DNA of 64,000 bases, taken from NCBI GenBank assembly GCA_001466705.2, contig LATX02000144.1, positions 372,001-436,000 of the forward strand. The letters run 5' to 3'. Under the pieces are notes generated by a model. The model was not told the DNA's origin. It worked only from the letters and a program-made list of their open reading frames with translations, and made no database searches. Origin of the DNA: Moniliophthora roreri (Eukaryota > Basidiomycota > Agaricomycetes > Agaricales > Marasmiaceae). A program made the position numbers and the translations under genes. Shown one piece after another: positions 18,813-29,574 of this stretch (within the stretch, counting starts at the first letter, position 1; each line of letters begins with the position of its first letter).

Positions 18813-20500
18813 AAAAAAACAAATCCCTATTCTTCCTGCACTTACTGCTCCAATGCAAGCCATGATAGGTTCATATGGGTCAGATATGTTCAGAGAAAAC
18901 TTCGTGGAGGGATTTTGAAGCATAAATTCAACTTATAGAGGGGGTAGGTACATCCAGAAATAGCATACAGTAAAAGCAACTTCTTAGGGCGAATATAGAC
19001 AGTAAATGGGTTGAGAGACGAAAGAAGTAACTTGAAAGGCTGAGAAACTATGTATTTCTGCTGGATGAGTGGTACGGGAGTGGTGCAAAGAAGGGTTACG
19101 CCGAAGTGACCGAACAACTACACCTCGGATGCTCTGTTTCAACATTCTGAACCTTGATAAGTGTAGACGATGATTCCAGTCTTCATATGAATGCTCCAGT
19201 CCAGGTTATTCGCGATTTCATGCTGAAAATAGCGGTTACACGTACGCCGCCCACGACCACCTATAGGGCCGTGTTGAAGCATTCTGTGGGCTTGGAAGTT
19301 CTTTTCGATGGCATTGAAACTGGGATGCTAGGATTTCAGAACGGAGGAAGGCAGTTTTCGGTACTTTCAATGCTGAACTGGATCTGGGATTAGACGACTC
19401 TTCCTCAACTTGCATAAAAAACCACGCACCTGCACCGAACATGCACCACTGCCCACTCCTGAACGTACTTTATGTCCGCTGGCGTCTCCTGCCCAGAACT
19501 CCCCGCAGATGACCTCTGCTCAATGGTCTACACACCAATGATCACGTTGAAGCCATACTTGGGCGATAGGTTCATCAGAATGCTGCATTTCGTTGGATAG
19601 TGCAGAAGGATGTTTCTGGCAAGGTTTCAAGTCTTCTGAGAGGGCCCAGAGGCGAGGCGTTGTGCGCAATGATTTTGAATGAATTTTCTTATTTTCCTTG
19701 AATTTCTTGGTTTGTTTGAGGCCAAACAAACATCGGACAACCTTTTCCGGAACGACTGTAAAGGGAAGGGTCGGACTCTGGTCGGGCTTGAGGCTGCACC
19801 AGGCACGCCAATGCCACGAGACAGTCAGATTGCGCATACACCATACACCATTTAATATCTACGGGACAATGACCCTTTGAAATCTGGCTACAGCAAGAGA
19901 GCCATTCCAACCTGAATCGCAACAAGTGCAAAAACTATGGAGGTTCAGGAATACGAGTCTCCGAGTCGCTGGGGATTCAGTACTAGCTATGAGTCACATA
20001 TTCCAGACTGAGCTGCCTCTTTCACATTCACCACTGCAATGATACTGCAGAACATCAATTCCATCCCTACACCGGCATACATGCAATATGTGGCCATTTC
20101 AGCCATTTTAAGGGCAGCCCTTCTCGTTGAAGTACAGCTGCGACAGCGGACGGGGACCCGATGGTCAACACTGACAGGACGGGCTGTCCCCGGTCACGGT
20201 GTTCTGTCGGTCGTCTTCAATACATATGTTGTTCTTTCCAACGGACACACTGGGATGAAGGGTAAAGGGTTCAAGATAGAAGAGCTTTGTAAATCGGTAG
20301 TCGAAGGTTGGAGGTGTATAGGCTGTCAGGTTCACTGAGCTGCAAGGATGGACGAAACGGAACGGGTCACTCACTCAGTATGCATCCTTTTGACTAGATA
20401 CTCCTCCGGCACCGGCTATGACAGGATAACCCTGCAACCTTTAGAGCAGAACGCCACCACGACATTTATGGGACACCTCACCAAATGGCAAATCACAACG
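18813..20500. other. non-coding region with dispersed repeat pieces
   Basis: Apart from the inverted repeat at its left edge and at 19681-19757, no gene was recognised. Open frames around 19154 and 20039 lack family features. Confidence 0.4.
19681..19757 (-). repeat. 75-bp inverted repeat, right copy
   Basis: Contains CAAACAAACATCGGACAACC; see left copy. Confidence 0.6.
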
Positions 20501-20900
20501 AGTAATCGCTCCCGCTGATTGGGCTTACCAGGTCCATCGCCCAAATCGAAGGCGCCATTGGGGGTTTCTGAACGGAAGTTAGAATTGGCAGATCTAGAGG
20601 AAATATTCGACGTGCCTTATACCCTTAACCAGCCAAGTAACACGAAATATCTTTCGCCATGATGTGTCGTGGTGGTTCTCAGACGATTTCAGATTAGTCT
20701 GAACAGAAGAAAAAGGTTAGAGGTAGGTCCAAAGATAATACGGCAAACGCACCAGAAATTTGAAGCCCCGTAGAAATTGCAGAGGCATCGATGAGCCAGT
20801 ATCATTGGAGCTTGGTAGCGGGCGATATGACACTGTTTGGTTTGGAAATATCGCATCGTTTCCCTTCGCCGGATCTTGATTACGAGCCTGACGTCGCATC
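20380..20900 (-). pseudogene. unrecognised gene fragment, copy 1 of a diverged pair
   Basis: Minus-strand sequence reads in part SYRPLPSSNDTGSSMPLQFL, then after a probable intron TNLKSSENHHDTSW and RVTWLVKGIR, then SETPNGAFDLGDGP and GYPVIAGAGGVSSQKDAY before a stop. It aligns with 21130-21470 (ITLKSSEHFHRTSW, SVTWLTKEVQ). I do not recognise the family. Frame breaks suggest a pseudogene, though some may be introns. Confidence 0.3.
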
Positions 20901-21051
20901 GGTCCTCCTCAATACCAATATCGAAGGATCTGACATCGAAGAGCTTTGACCCCGAGTTACTGGATTTTCATATATTCTGCTGTTGGCCGAAAATATGCAG
21001 GCTACCTGATTCACTGAGTTACTAATACTAGTATAAAGGACAAACTTTTAC

Positions 21052-21470
21052 TCACATGGATTGTACACCGCTTGGACTTGGACGCACCTCCCGCACCGAT
21101 ATTCCTCTCAGCTCTACAGTAGAACCTCCGTCGCCGCAATGTCCTCTTATGAAACACTTTTCCATCAGTGAACCGCGAAGGTTAGAATGGGCATATCTCG
21201 AGAGCATGGTCAGCGTATCTTGAACCTCCTTGGTGAGCCAAGTAACACTACGCGGCCTTTCTTCAGTCTCCCTGATGACATGGATTGAACAGTCTTCCGA
21301 GTCAATATCGCCGGCATAGCTGAGCGTTGGGCTGCCCATGACGTACGATGAAAGTGTTCAGACGATTTTAGAGTTATCCTAAGCGGAAGAAGAAAAAGGT
21401 TAGAGATAAGTAGGTCTGAAGACGACACGGTGAACGTAATACCCAGGCCCCACAGAAAGTATAATGTGAT
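21052..21470 (-). pseudogene. unrecognised gene fragment, copy 2 of a diverged pair
   Basis: A 95-codon frame (21339-21052) starts MGSPTLSYAGDIDSEDCSIH and contains SVTWLTKEVQDTLTMLSRYA. Together with the sequence upstream of it, it matches copy 1. No domain recognised; function unknown. Confidence 0.3.
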
Positions 21471-22374
21471 TAGCAGCGTGCCCTAGGAGTCTCGGCGATA
21501 GTTTTACACCAGAGATGTCAATGAAAAATATGCCAAAAGTGAGAAGTCGAGTGCTGAGACGCAGATGTTGTCGAAGGGGGATCAGTGGAGGAAGAGAGAT
21601 AATCTCGTGTGTGCGTGATGTGCGTACATTTGTCTGTCTGTCATCATGACCTTCAGCACCGCTGAGGGGACCTTCCAGTTATCCGGCTCAATGCCCGAGA
21701 TTCTTCTTTGTTCCCTTGGTTCTTCGGTAGACACGCTGATGATTTCGCGGGGAGCTTGGGGTTGGTCAATGTGATGAAGACATCGTGTAGAACTGGTGTG
21801 GAACTGGAAGGAAGACGCTGCTGCTCTGTTCATCTTTGTGCGTCGCTTGCCCTTCTAGCAATCGACTTTATTCTAAATCCCCTTAAACAGATTGGTTTAC
21901 TTCCCAGTTGTAAATGCTTTTGCAATCGAATCCTGAAATCACATCTGTCGCCGGAAGCGCACTTCGACGAATTCTTCATGCCGATAAGATAAGGGGAGGC
22001 ACTGAGTGTTAATATCACTGACGACAGGAGCACTAGAACTGCCATCTTGTACTCCCTGATACCCTGTAGAGCGTGCATTACAGCTACTTGATGACCAAGT
22101 CTCCGTTATCACATCGTTACCACGTTTCCAATCCATGGAACGATTTCCAATGAGAGGTTTCTAAGCATCAAGCCTTATAGTGTACACGAGAAGATCTGTA
22201 CGACAACCACGTGATGTCTGACTACTGGGTACCATTCGTTCTCTCAATGGAGTAGGCTGTTGTAAGTCTTGGTTTTCCTTCATTAACACTCTTCCGCTTA
22301 TCCATTCTGTGCTTTACGCTTCTGTGGTCTCAATAATCCAGGATATAACACAAGCTCTCCGATTTTCGAACAGC

Positions 22375-22480
22375 ATGGGACCCTCCCAAGCTTATGTTCT
22401 TGCCGCGTTGGCTTTTGCGACTCTCCTCGTCACAAAACTTTTACGCCAGGACCCTTTGAATCCCTTTCCAGGTCCAAGGG
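22375..22480 (+). pseudogene. possible cytochrome P450 N-terminal fragment
   Basis: MGPSQAYVLAALAFATLLVT followed by KLLRQDPLNPFPGPR looks like a P450 membrane anchor plus Pro-rich hinge. The P450 body does not follow; from 22471 the sequence belongs to the inverted duplication arm. A weak call resting on N-terminal features only. Confidence 0.3.
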
Positions 22481-24500
22481 TTGAATGCTCTTGGTTGCGT
22501 ATATATCTCTTCGTCTCTCTAACCTGCTTTCGCAGTCATTCATCTGGATTTACACGCAATACACTGACCTCTGCACGAATCCCTAGGATGGTAGCGATTC
22601 GCCATACTACACGGCTACTATACCTATCATCGAGACGCAGATTTAGAAGCAGGCTGCGAAGCGTGGCTGAGTGCTTCGCTTGACAGGGTAACGCTGAGGG
22701 GTGCGAGCGGCGGTTTCTTCTGACATTTCGGCTTCCTTCTGTATTCAACTCATATGGTTGTTGTGTCATGCCGTACATGCCATCTCCGTGGTGATTACCC
22801 ATTTTTGTTACCTCAAACTCTTGTCTCCATCCGATAATGCTCATTCTTTCCCGTCGACTGCCCGTCATGCATCATGCCTCGTGCATTTCTCTACCGCATA
22901 TAGGAAAGCGGGGATATTCTCGCTCACTGAGCACTTTCCATAATGCGTTATCTTCTAAAGTTCTGACTTGATTGGTACCCAGCCTTGTGGCATACAGCTT
23001 CGACCGTCTTGCCCGGAAGCCTGCCATTGTGAAAATTTTATTTGTCGCTTTCATCGACTGCAGCCGAGTTGCGGGTCTAGAGCTGAAATTTGAACGTTGA
23101 ACTACCATGTCAACGAGAGATCTAACTAACCTTAAAGGAGTTATTTCGCTTCATACCAGGTCTAGGAATGGGTGTCTAACATGTAGGAAGAGACGTATCA
23201 AAGTAAGTATCATCAGCTCCTGCTCTCATTACCCCCGCTCACTTTGGCGTACGCCTGCCAGTGCGATGAAGCAGCACCGATCTGCAACAACTGCCATCGA
23301 CGCGAACTTGTTTGCGTACCAAGGCCCAAAATCGAACGCAAGCAGCAAGAATCAACGCTCTATAAACCCCTCACAGTGCCCATACCCTCATCCTACACTA
23401 TAGATGCCACTTCCCTCCGAATATTCCATCATTTCACTGCCGCAACTTCTCAATCTTTCTGCTCCAACCCAACATTTTCAGCTAAATACAGCCTTCTCCT
23501 GCCTCAATTACTATTCACCAACCCAGTTACTATGCATGCCCTGTTAGCATTTACGGCGCTTCACCTTGGTCGACTCTACGAGCCCAGCTCCAGCTCTATT
23601 TCGCAAAATTGTATCACCCGAGCATCTACACATCGAAATGCAGCGATAGGTCTCATCCTGAGTCCGTCTTCGAATCCCAGTGCACACTTTATGACCCTAG
23701 CGTCTTTATCAGTCTACACTATTGCTTCGTCACTATCTTCGTCATCGTCGTCACCGGAGAATATCTTCTCACTGGTGACGTTGTTGCATAATATCTGGTC
23801 GCCGTTGAAGCAGCTCGTGTACGCAGATCCCTGGTTGCAGGGTTGGGACTTTGGGCGACCAGGTCCATCGGTTGCACCTCTTGCCCTCGATTCGAGTAGT
23901 GGGTTCCTTGCACCTCTACACCACCTATATGACACCCATACGGATCTCGACTTGGATCGAGAGGAACTAGAGGATCCCTATATCAGGGAAGCATACCGGA
24001 TGGCGGTACTTGGGATATTTGTCACGTATCCACTCACTCAGACGGGGTTCGAAGGGAGAAGCGCCATTTTTTGGCCGGCACTAGTTGGGAAGAGGTTCCT
24101 GGAGTTAATGAATGAGAGGAGGCAAAGGGCGTTGGTGGTTCTTTATTATTATCTGATGATGTTGAGGAACTTGAGAGAGCGATGTTGGTGGGCCAGTGAG
24201 GTCGGGAGGTGGGTGGATTATGTGTATGGGCTGATAGATGAGAGGTGGAGGGATTGGCTGGAAGGGGTCATCGTTGAGAAGGTTCGGTCTATAATGGAAA
24301 GGAATATTGTGTATTAGTGAGCTCATGCACGTACTACTCGTCTTGGAGAAGGACGTGCATTTTCGGTTGTACTTTACATGTATTTTCATGGGTGTACAGA
24401 TTGTTTTTGCGGTAGACCTTGTTTTGAATCAATGAACTGCCAGGTTCGAGTACGAGCCCTTGTATAAGTACGGACTTGCATCTAGAATAGGAGTAATTCT
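22471..24500 (+). repeat. left arm of a ~2-kb inverted duplication
   Basis: Nearly identical in reverse complement to about 34312-36332. Homology starts at GGTCCAAGGG (22471) and is lost just after TAGGAGTAATTCT (24500). The arm contains Zn2Cys6 copy A with about 630 bp upstream and 180 bp downstream. Confidence 0.9.
23107..24317 (+). CDS. Zn(II)2Cys6 fungal transcription factor, copy A
   Basis: Exon 1 (23107-23202) encodes MSTRDLTNLKGVISLHTRSR then NGCLTCRKRRIK. An intron (23203-23261, GTAAGT...CAG) splits the zinc cluster. Exon 2 (23262-24317) continues CDEAAPICNNCHRRELVC, completing the CX2CX6C...CX2CX6C pattern. The ~300-residue remainder (MHALLAFTALHLGRLYEPSS, RRQRALVVLYYYLMMLRNL, WVDYVYGLIDERW) resembles the middle region of fungal-specific transcription factors. 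Total about 383 residues. It should bind DNA in the nucleus as a regulator; targets are unknown. No damage was found, and with F and G it is one of the apparently intact family members. Confidence 0.85.
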
Positions 24501-24503
24501 AAG

Positions 24504-24928
24504 TTAGTGTGGTACATAAGTAAGTACACGAAAGAGAACGAAGGTGAAGGAAAATACTACTTGAAAATTCCAAGGTCCGATAGCGAATAACAGACTTAAC
24601 CGGGAGATTGCAACTTTAGGGAACTTGCCGTGTCTTGCATACGCACCGTTTCCTATCATAAATGCAAGGAACTCTTCTAGGTCCTTTACGGGACTGGAAT
24701 CGTATTTGGGGACGTATCGGGGTCGATATGGATGTGTACGAGTTTGCCGGCTGAACGACATGGATGGGGATGCCCACATGTGGTGCTCAAGCTTGGGTGA
24801 GCCCACGGTCATGGGTAATCGGTTGGGTGTGTATGAGGACTGAACGGAATTTGGGCGCGAATTGCGATTCGTTTGGTTCTGGTTTCCGAGACGTGGATAT
24901 GACTTCTACCAGCGATGATAAGAGGGCA
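24504..24928 (-). pseudogene. joined fragments of the unrecognised gene and of WRAP73
   Basis: The minus frame 24812-24504 contains DLEEFLAFMIGNGAYARHGK, matching the fragment at 29054-29536. Immediately beside it, 24809-24928 matches part of WRAP73 (NESQFAPKFRSVLIHTQPIT versus NESEFAPKLRSVLIHIQPIT). In the intact locus these lie in the same order with more sequence between. Copy A was therefore duplicated from a larger unit and then lost internal sequence. Confidence 0.65.
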
Positions 24929-24929
24929 A

Positions 24930-25530
24930 GTAGAAGAAAGTTACGCAGTTCTCCTCTACCAAAGTGTATGAACCTGGATTCTTCGCAATATCGTGCCAAT
25001 TTTCCATCCCCCAGCTGTAGACAATGCGTTATCCTCTCCATCTATTACGTGTGGTACGTATCGTTCTTGAGGGCATTGGACCGGAATTTGATGCTCCTAG
25101 GGACTGCTAGTTTGACGAATAAACGTTCTTTCTCAGAGCTCCAGGTTATGTGGGTATATGGGTATCAAAGCCGATAGTGAAGGAAAGGTGGCAGCAAGGG
25201 TGTGCCTGGTTAGCGCGGCAACTTGCGGGATTCGAAATCTCGGATAGCTGTCATTCGTATTACCTCAAGCGATGACACTCACCAGCGCCCGTCGACCTGG
25301 TGTCTGAGGTCTCTTGTATGCCTCGCGCGTAAAACTACTCTATCGCGAATCACAAGGTGAGGTTCTTGCTCACTGGGTAGCAGCGATCATGGTGCGTTAT
25401 CATTTTGATTTTGCCGGTACTCAGCCATCATTTACTGTAAAAGTTTAAAGTTTCGTTTATCACCCTCGTTGATTGCAGCCGATTTGCGGGTCTAGAAGGT
25501 TCCGAATTGACAGAGCGCCGCACGAACTAC
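24930..25530 (+). repeat. duplicated upstream flank of regulator copy B
   Basis: Contains segments similar to 27120-27640 upstream of copy C (GTTATCCTCTCCATC, TTGTTCTTGA-like and CGTCGACCT motifs). No gene recognised. Confidence 0.5.
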
Positions 25531-26700
25531 CTTTGAAGGGGGTCATTCGACTTCATAGAAAGTCTAGGACTGGGTGTCTAACATGTAAGAAGAGGAAGGC
25601 CAAAGTAAGTATCATCAGCTACTGATCTCGTTACCCGCTCACATTGGCGTATGCCTGCCAGTGCGATGAGGCACTACCGATCTGCAAAAACTGCCGTCGA
25701 CGCGAACTTTTTTGCGTACCAAGGCCCACGAATAAGCACGAGCTGCGGCACAGCAACGAGAATCAGCGCTCTATAAACCCCTCACATCGCCTGTACCCTC
25801 ATCCTTCGCCATGGATGCCACCTCTCTCCAAATGGTTCAACATTTCATCGACGTAACTTCCCGTTCTTCCAATATCAATCTTACATCTTTAAATCAATTC
25901 AGCCTCTTCCTGCCCACATTATTATTCAGCAACCCGGTTTGCATGCATGACGTGTTAACAGTTACAGTGCCTCACCCGGATCGACTCTACGAGCTTAGCT
26001 CCAGCTCCGACTCGCAAAATTAGATTGCCCGAGCATCTGCACATCGGAAAGCAGCGATAGGACTTATTCTTAGTCCGTCTTTGAATCCCACCACACACTA
26101 CATGACCATAGCGTCCTTATCACTCTACACTGTTTTTTCGTTACTATCTTTTCACTGGTGACTTTACTACATAATGTTTGGTCTCCGCTGGAGCCGTTTC
26201 TGTACACAGATCCCTGGTTGAAGGATTTGCACTGTCGCTTTAGACGACCGGGGCCCCCGGTTGAAGCTTTTGATCCAGGAACTGGCTTCCTTGCGCCTTT
26301 ATACCACCTATTTGGCGCCTCCACGGACATCGATTTGGATCGGGCGGAACTAGACAGTCCAGATACTAAAGAGGCATGTTGGACCGTGGTACTTGGGCTA
26401 TACGGTGTATATTCACTCACTCGTTTAGGGCTCGAAGCGAGGAGCGCGATTCTTTGGCCGACACTGGCTGGGAAGAGGTTTCTGGGGTTGTTGAATGAGA
26501 GGAGGCAGAGAGCACTGGTGATTCTTTATTATTTTCTGATGATGTTGAGAAATTTGAGAAAGCGGTGTTGGTGGGCCAGTAAGGTTGGGGGGTGGGTGGA
26601 CTATGTGTACGGGCTGATAGACGAGCGCTAGAGGGAGTGGCTGAGGGAGGTTAGTGCTGAGAAGGGTCGGGTTGTGATCAAGAAGAACTCGGTGTATTAG
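25531..26700 (+). pseudogene. Zn2Cys6 transcription factor, copy B (pseudogene)
   Basis: Collinear with copy A: a zinc-cluster exon, an intron, CDEALPICKNCRRRELFC, then the middle region to a terminal TAG at 26698-26700. The usual ATGTC start is missing. TGG-to-TAG changes interrupt the frame after SDSQN and at the conserved LIDERW motif, and there are further frame breaks with a short internal loss near 26150. Not expected to make a functional protein. Confidence 0.8.
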
Positions 26701-27647
26701 CCAGCTTGTGTCATGTCGGGGAAAGAAAAGCAAGTACTAGCTTATTGTTTCGTCCGGCCTGGTGCCAATAGAGCACCAGCAGCAACATAGTCCGGCAAAA
26801 AGGCTCAAGCAACGGACCCAATGTTTTCGAACGCCGAACAGGAACATTGTTCCTATGCAGGCTGAGATGAGCTTCCTCATTGCAAAAGAGGACGATGTTC
26901 GCAAAAACTGTGTCGTTCTTCGTGGTCCTTGATAACCTACCAAGTGGTTGCGTTCTGCGATGTCGACGTAATTCTTCTGAGCGTATCCTGACAGTACGAA
27001 AAGTCCTGAGACTCTTGAGTTCTCACATCTAGAAGAGGGTAAGTAAACAAAAACAGCATAATAGATAGTATACGTACGATACTTCTTTCCGATGGTCCTT
27101 TCGTCCGTGTCGCAACAATGCTCATTGCTGTGTTATCCTCTCCATCCGAGTCCATTACGCCTGGTAAATATTGTTCTTGATAATCCTGGAGGCCATCGGG
27201 CTGACATTTGATGCTTCTAATTTGATAAATGAACGACCTTGCTCATACAGTAAATCCACTTGATTTGAGAAGACAGTAAGTATAGTGATGGTAGAGTGAA
27301 GGTGCGTGTTGATATACGTCCCATATCCCGTGGGAATCGGGACGCGATTTGACTCTATCGTGGCACTGGCGTACTCGGTAAACTTTCGATGCGGGCTTAT
27401 AAGTTATGATCAAGTCTTGTCTTGTAACCAATGACATCAGCCCCTTCCCGTCGACCTAGTGCCATGTCTTGTGTCTACTGCAGGTTCTCGTTCACTGGAT
27501 TTTCATAGTACGTTGTATTCCAAAATTGGCACTCAATGTGATACACAGTTCGACCGTCTTGCACGCCGGCCCGGCATGTAAAGTTTTAGAGTTGCATCCT
27601 CGTTGTGGGTCCAGAGTTGATGGTGTGAGCCTTGAATGTGAACTACC
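26701..27647. other. intergenic region with duplicated upstream flank of copy C
   Basis: 27120-27640 resembles the sequence upstream of copy B and, in part, of copy H (61700-61930). No other gene recognised; it probably includes the ancestral regulator promoter. Confidence 0.4.
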
Positions 27648-28885
27648 ATGTCCACAAGAGGTGGAACTACTTTCGAGGGGGTTATTCGATTTCATACCAG
27701 GTCTAGGACTGGGTGTCTAACATGTAGGAAGAGGAAGATCAAAGTATGTAGCATCATCAACTGCTTTTTATCTTACCCCGCTCACTACTTCGGGATGCCT
27801 GTCAGTGCGATGAAACAGCACCGATCTACAGAAACTGCCATCGACGCAATCTTGTTTGTGTACCAAGGCCCAAAAACGAACAGAAAGTGCAGTAGCAGCA
27901 AGGAACAGCACTCTGTAAACCCCTCACAGCGCCCACGCCCTCCGAGTCACCCTTCACCATAGATCCTATTTCCCTCCAAACGTTCCATCATTACATGGCC
28001 GTAACTACCTCTTCTTTAAGCAGCAATACTACATATGTGGTTGAAACCACCCCCTTTCTGGCACAACTATTGTTCAGTGACCCAATTTGCATGCATGCCA
28101 CGTTAGCGTTTACAGCGCTTCACTTGGGTCAACTTTATGACTCCAGCTCCAGCTCCAGCTCCGATTCGCAGAATTGGATCGCCCGAGCGTCTGTACATCG
28201 GAAAGTAGCGATAGGACATATTCTTAACCCTTCCTCGAAGCCCGAGGCACAGTTCATGACCGTGGCGTCCTTATCACTCTACACCATTTATTCGTCGCTA
28301 TCTTCGTCATCGTCACCGAAGAATATCTTCGCACTGATCACTTTGCTGCATAATATTTGGTCTCCAATGAAGCAGCTCCTGTACACAGATCCGTGGTTGC
28401 AGGGTTTGAGCTCGGGGCAAGCATGGCCATCGGCTGCACCTTCTGCCCTCGATTCGAGTGCTGGCTTCACACTTCTACACCGCCTTTATGACACCTCCAC
28501 GGCTTTCGGCTTGGGTCGAGAGGAACTAGATGATCCAGATATCAAAGGGGCATACCGTACTGCGGTACGTGGGTTATGTGTTGCGCATTCACTCGCTCAG
28601 ATGGGGCTCGGAGCGAGGACTATGTTGTTTTGGCCGGCACTGATTGAAAAGAAGTTTCTGGCGTTGTTGAATAAGAGGAGGCAAAGGGCGTTGGTGATTC
28701 TCTATTGTTATTTGATGACGTTGACGTTGAGAAACTTGAGAGAGCGGTGCTGGTGGGTCAATGAGGTCAGGAGGCAGGTGCATTATGTGTATGGGTTGAT
28801 AGATGAGAGGTGGAAGGAGTGGTTGAGGGAGATTATTGCCGAGAAGGGATGGGTTATTATCGGGGGAATTTGGTGTATTAGCTAG
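27648..28885 (+). pseudogene. Zn2Cys6 transcription factor, copy C (damaged zinc cluster, internal stop)
   Basis: Exon 1 reads MSTRGGTTFEGVIRFHTRSR then TGCLTCRKRKIK. After the intron, exon 2 begins CDETAPIYRNCHRRNLVC, so one zinc-binding Cys is Tyr (TGC to TAC). TAG at 27893-27895 interrupts a Gln-rich linker. The rest is open to 28885 and conserved (MHATLAFTALHLGQLYDSSS, KRRQRALVILYCYLM). With a zinc ligand lost and a stop before the middle region it is probably a pseudogene. It sits next to the unrecognised gene and WRAP73, the likely ancestral arrangement. Confidence 0.8.
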
Positions 28886-29053
28886 CTCGTGTCGTCTTGG
28901 AAAAAGAGCAAGTATCTTTTTTCTTTCTTTTGGGATTCCGGTTGTATTTTTACATGTATCACTGGCTTGTTTCTTCGGGTGTACAGACTGTCTTCGCGAA
29001 AGATCTTCTAGCACGCTCCTAAAAAGATACAAAGAAATCAAACATCTAACAAT

Positions 29054-29536
29054 TCAGAATGACACAAACTGGGAAGTTGCAACGTTGGAGCCCTTGGGGA
29101 ACTTGTCGCGCCTCGCATATGCTCCGTTCCCTGCCACAAACGCTGAAAACTCCTTCTCCAGACTGTCTATACCCTTGACATAAATCAATTCTAATTCATG
29201 CAACTTTCTCATTAGCACCATCGCCCACGGGAAACACTCGCCAAAGGTATTGTTCTGCGGAATTGGAGTCATTCACCCGCTTTTAGGAGACTTGTGATAA
29301 ACAAGTATCGGGGTCGATACGAGTTCATCAGTCAAATGACTGGTTGGGATAAGGACCCCTACATGTTGTGCTCGAGCTTGTGCGAAACCGGCAAGATACT
29401 GAATGGTGTCTGATTCATAGGGGTCGGGGCGTGGCGGGGAACAGGCAATCAGAAACCAGCGAAGTCGAGTGTCGATGGGGCTCCTATCCTTGTACAGGCC
29501 TTCGAGATCGACAGTCACACATAGAATCCTGTACAA
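29054..29536 (-). pseudogene. unrecognised gene, probably 5'-truncated
   Basis: Minus-strand exons read RILCVTVDLEGLYKDRSPID, TRLRWFLIACSPPRPDPYES and FAQARAQHVGVLIPTSH, then, after a probable intron, FGECFPWAMVLMRKLHELEL and SLEKEFSAFVAGNGAYARRD. No ATG precedes the first exon before the WRAP73 stop 39 bp upstream, so the 5' end may be lost. Related fragments lie at 24504-24812 and about 62990-63200, each just downstream of a regulator copy. Function unknown. Length suggests a small protein of about 150-170 residues. Confidence 0.45.
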
Positions 29537-29574
29537 AGATAAAATATATTTCCAGTTCGTTCAGATCATTGTAT

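Noticed and set aside
21830..22078. Possible small secreted protein on minus (MAVLVLLSSVILTLSASPY)
   Set aside because: A signal-like stretch and two Cys are present, but there is no homologue I recognise and it sits in decayed repeat flank; too weak to list.
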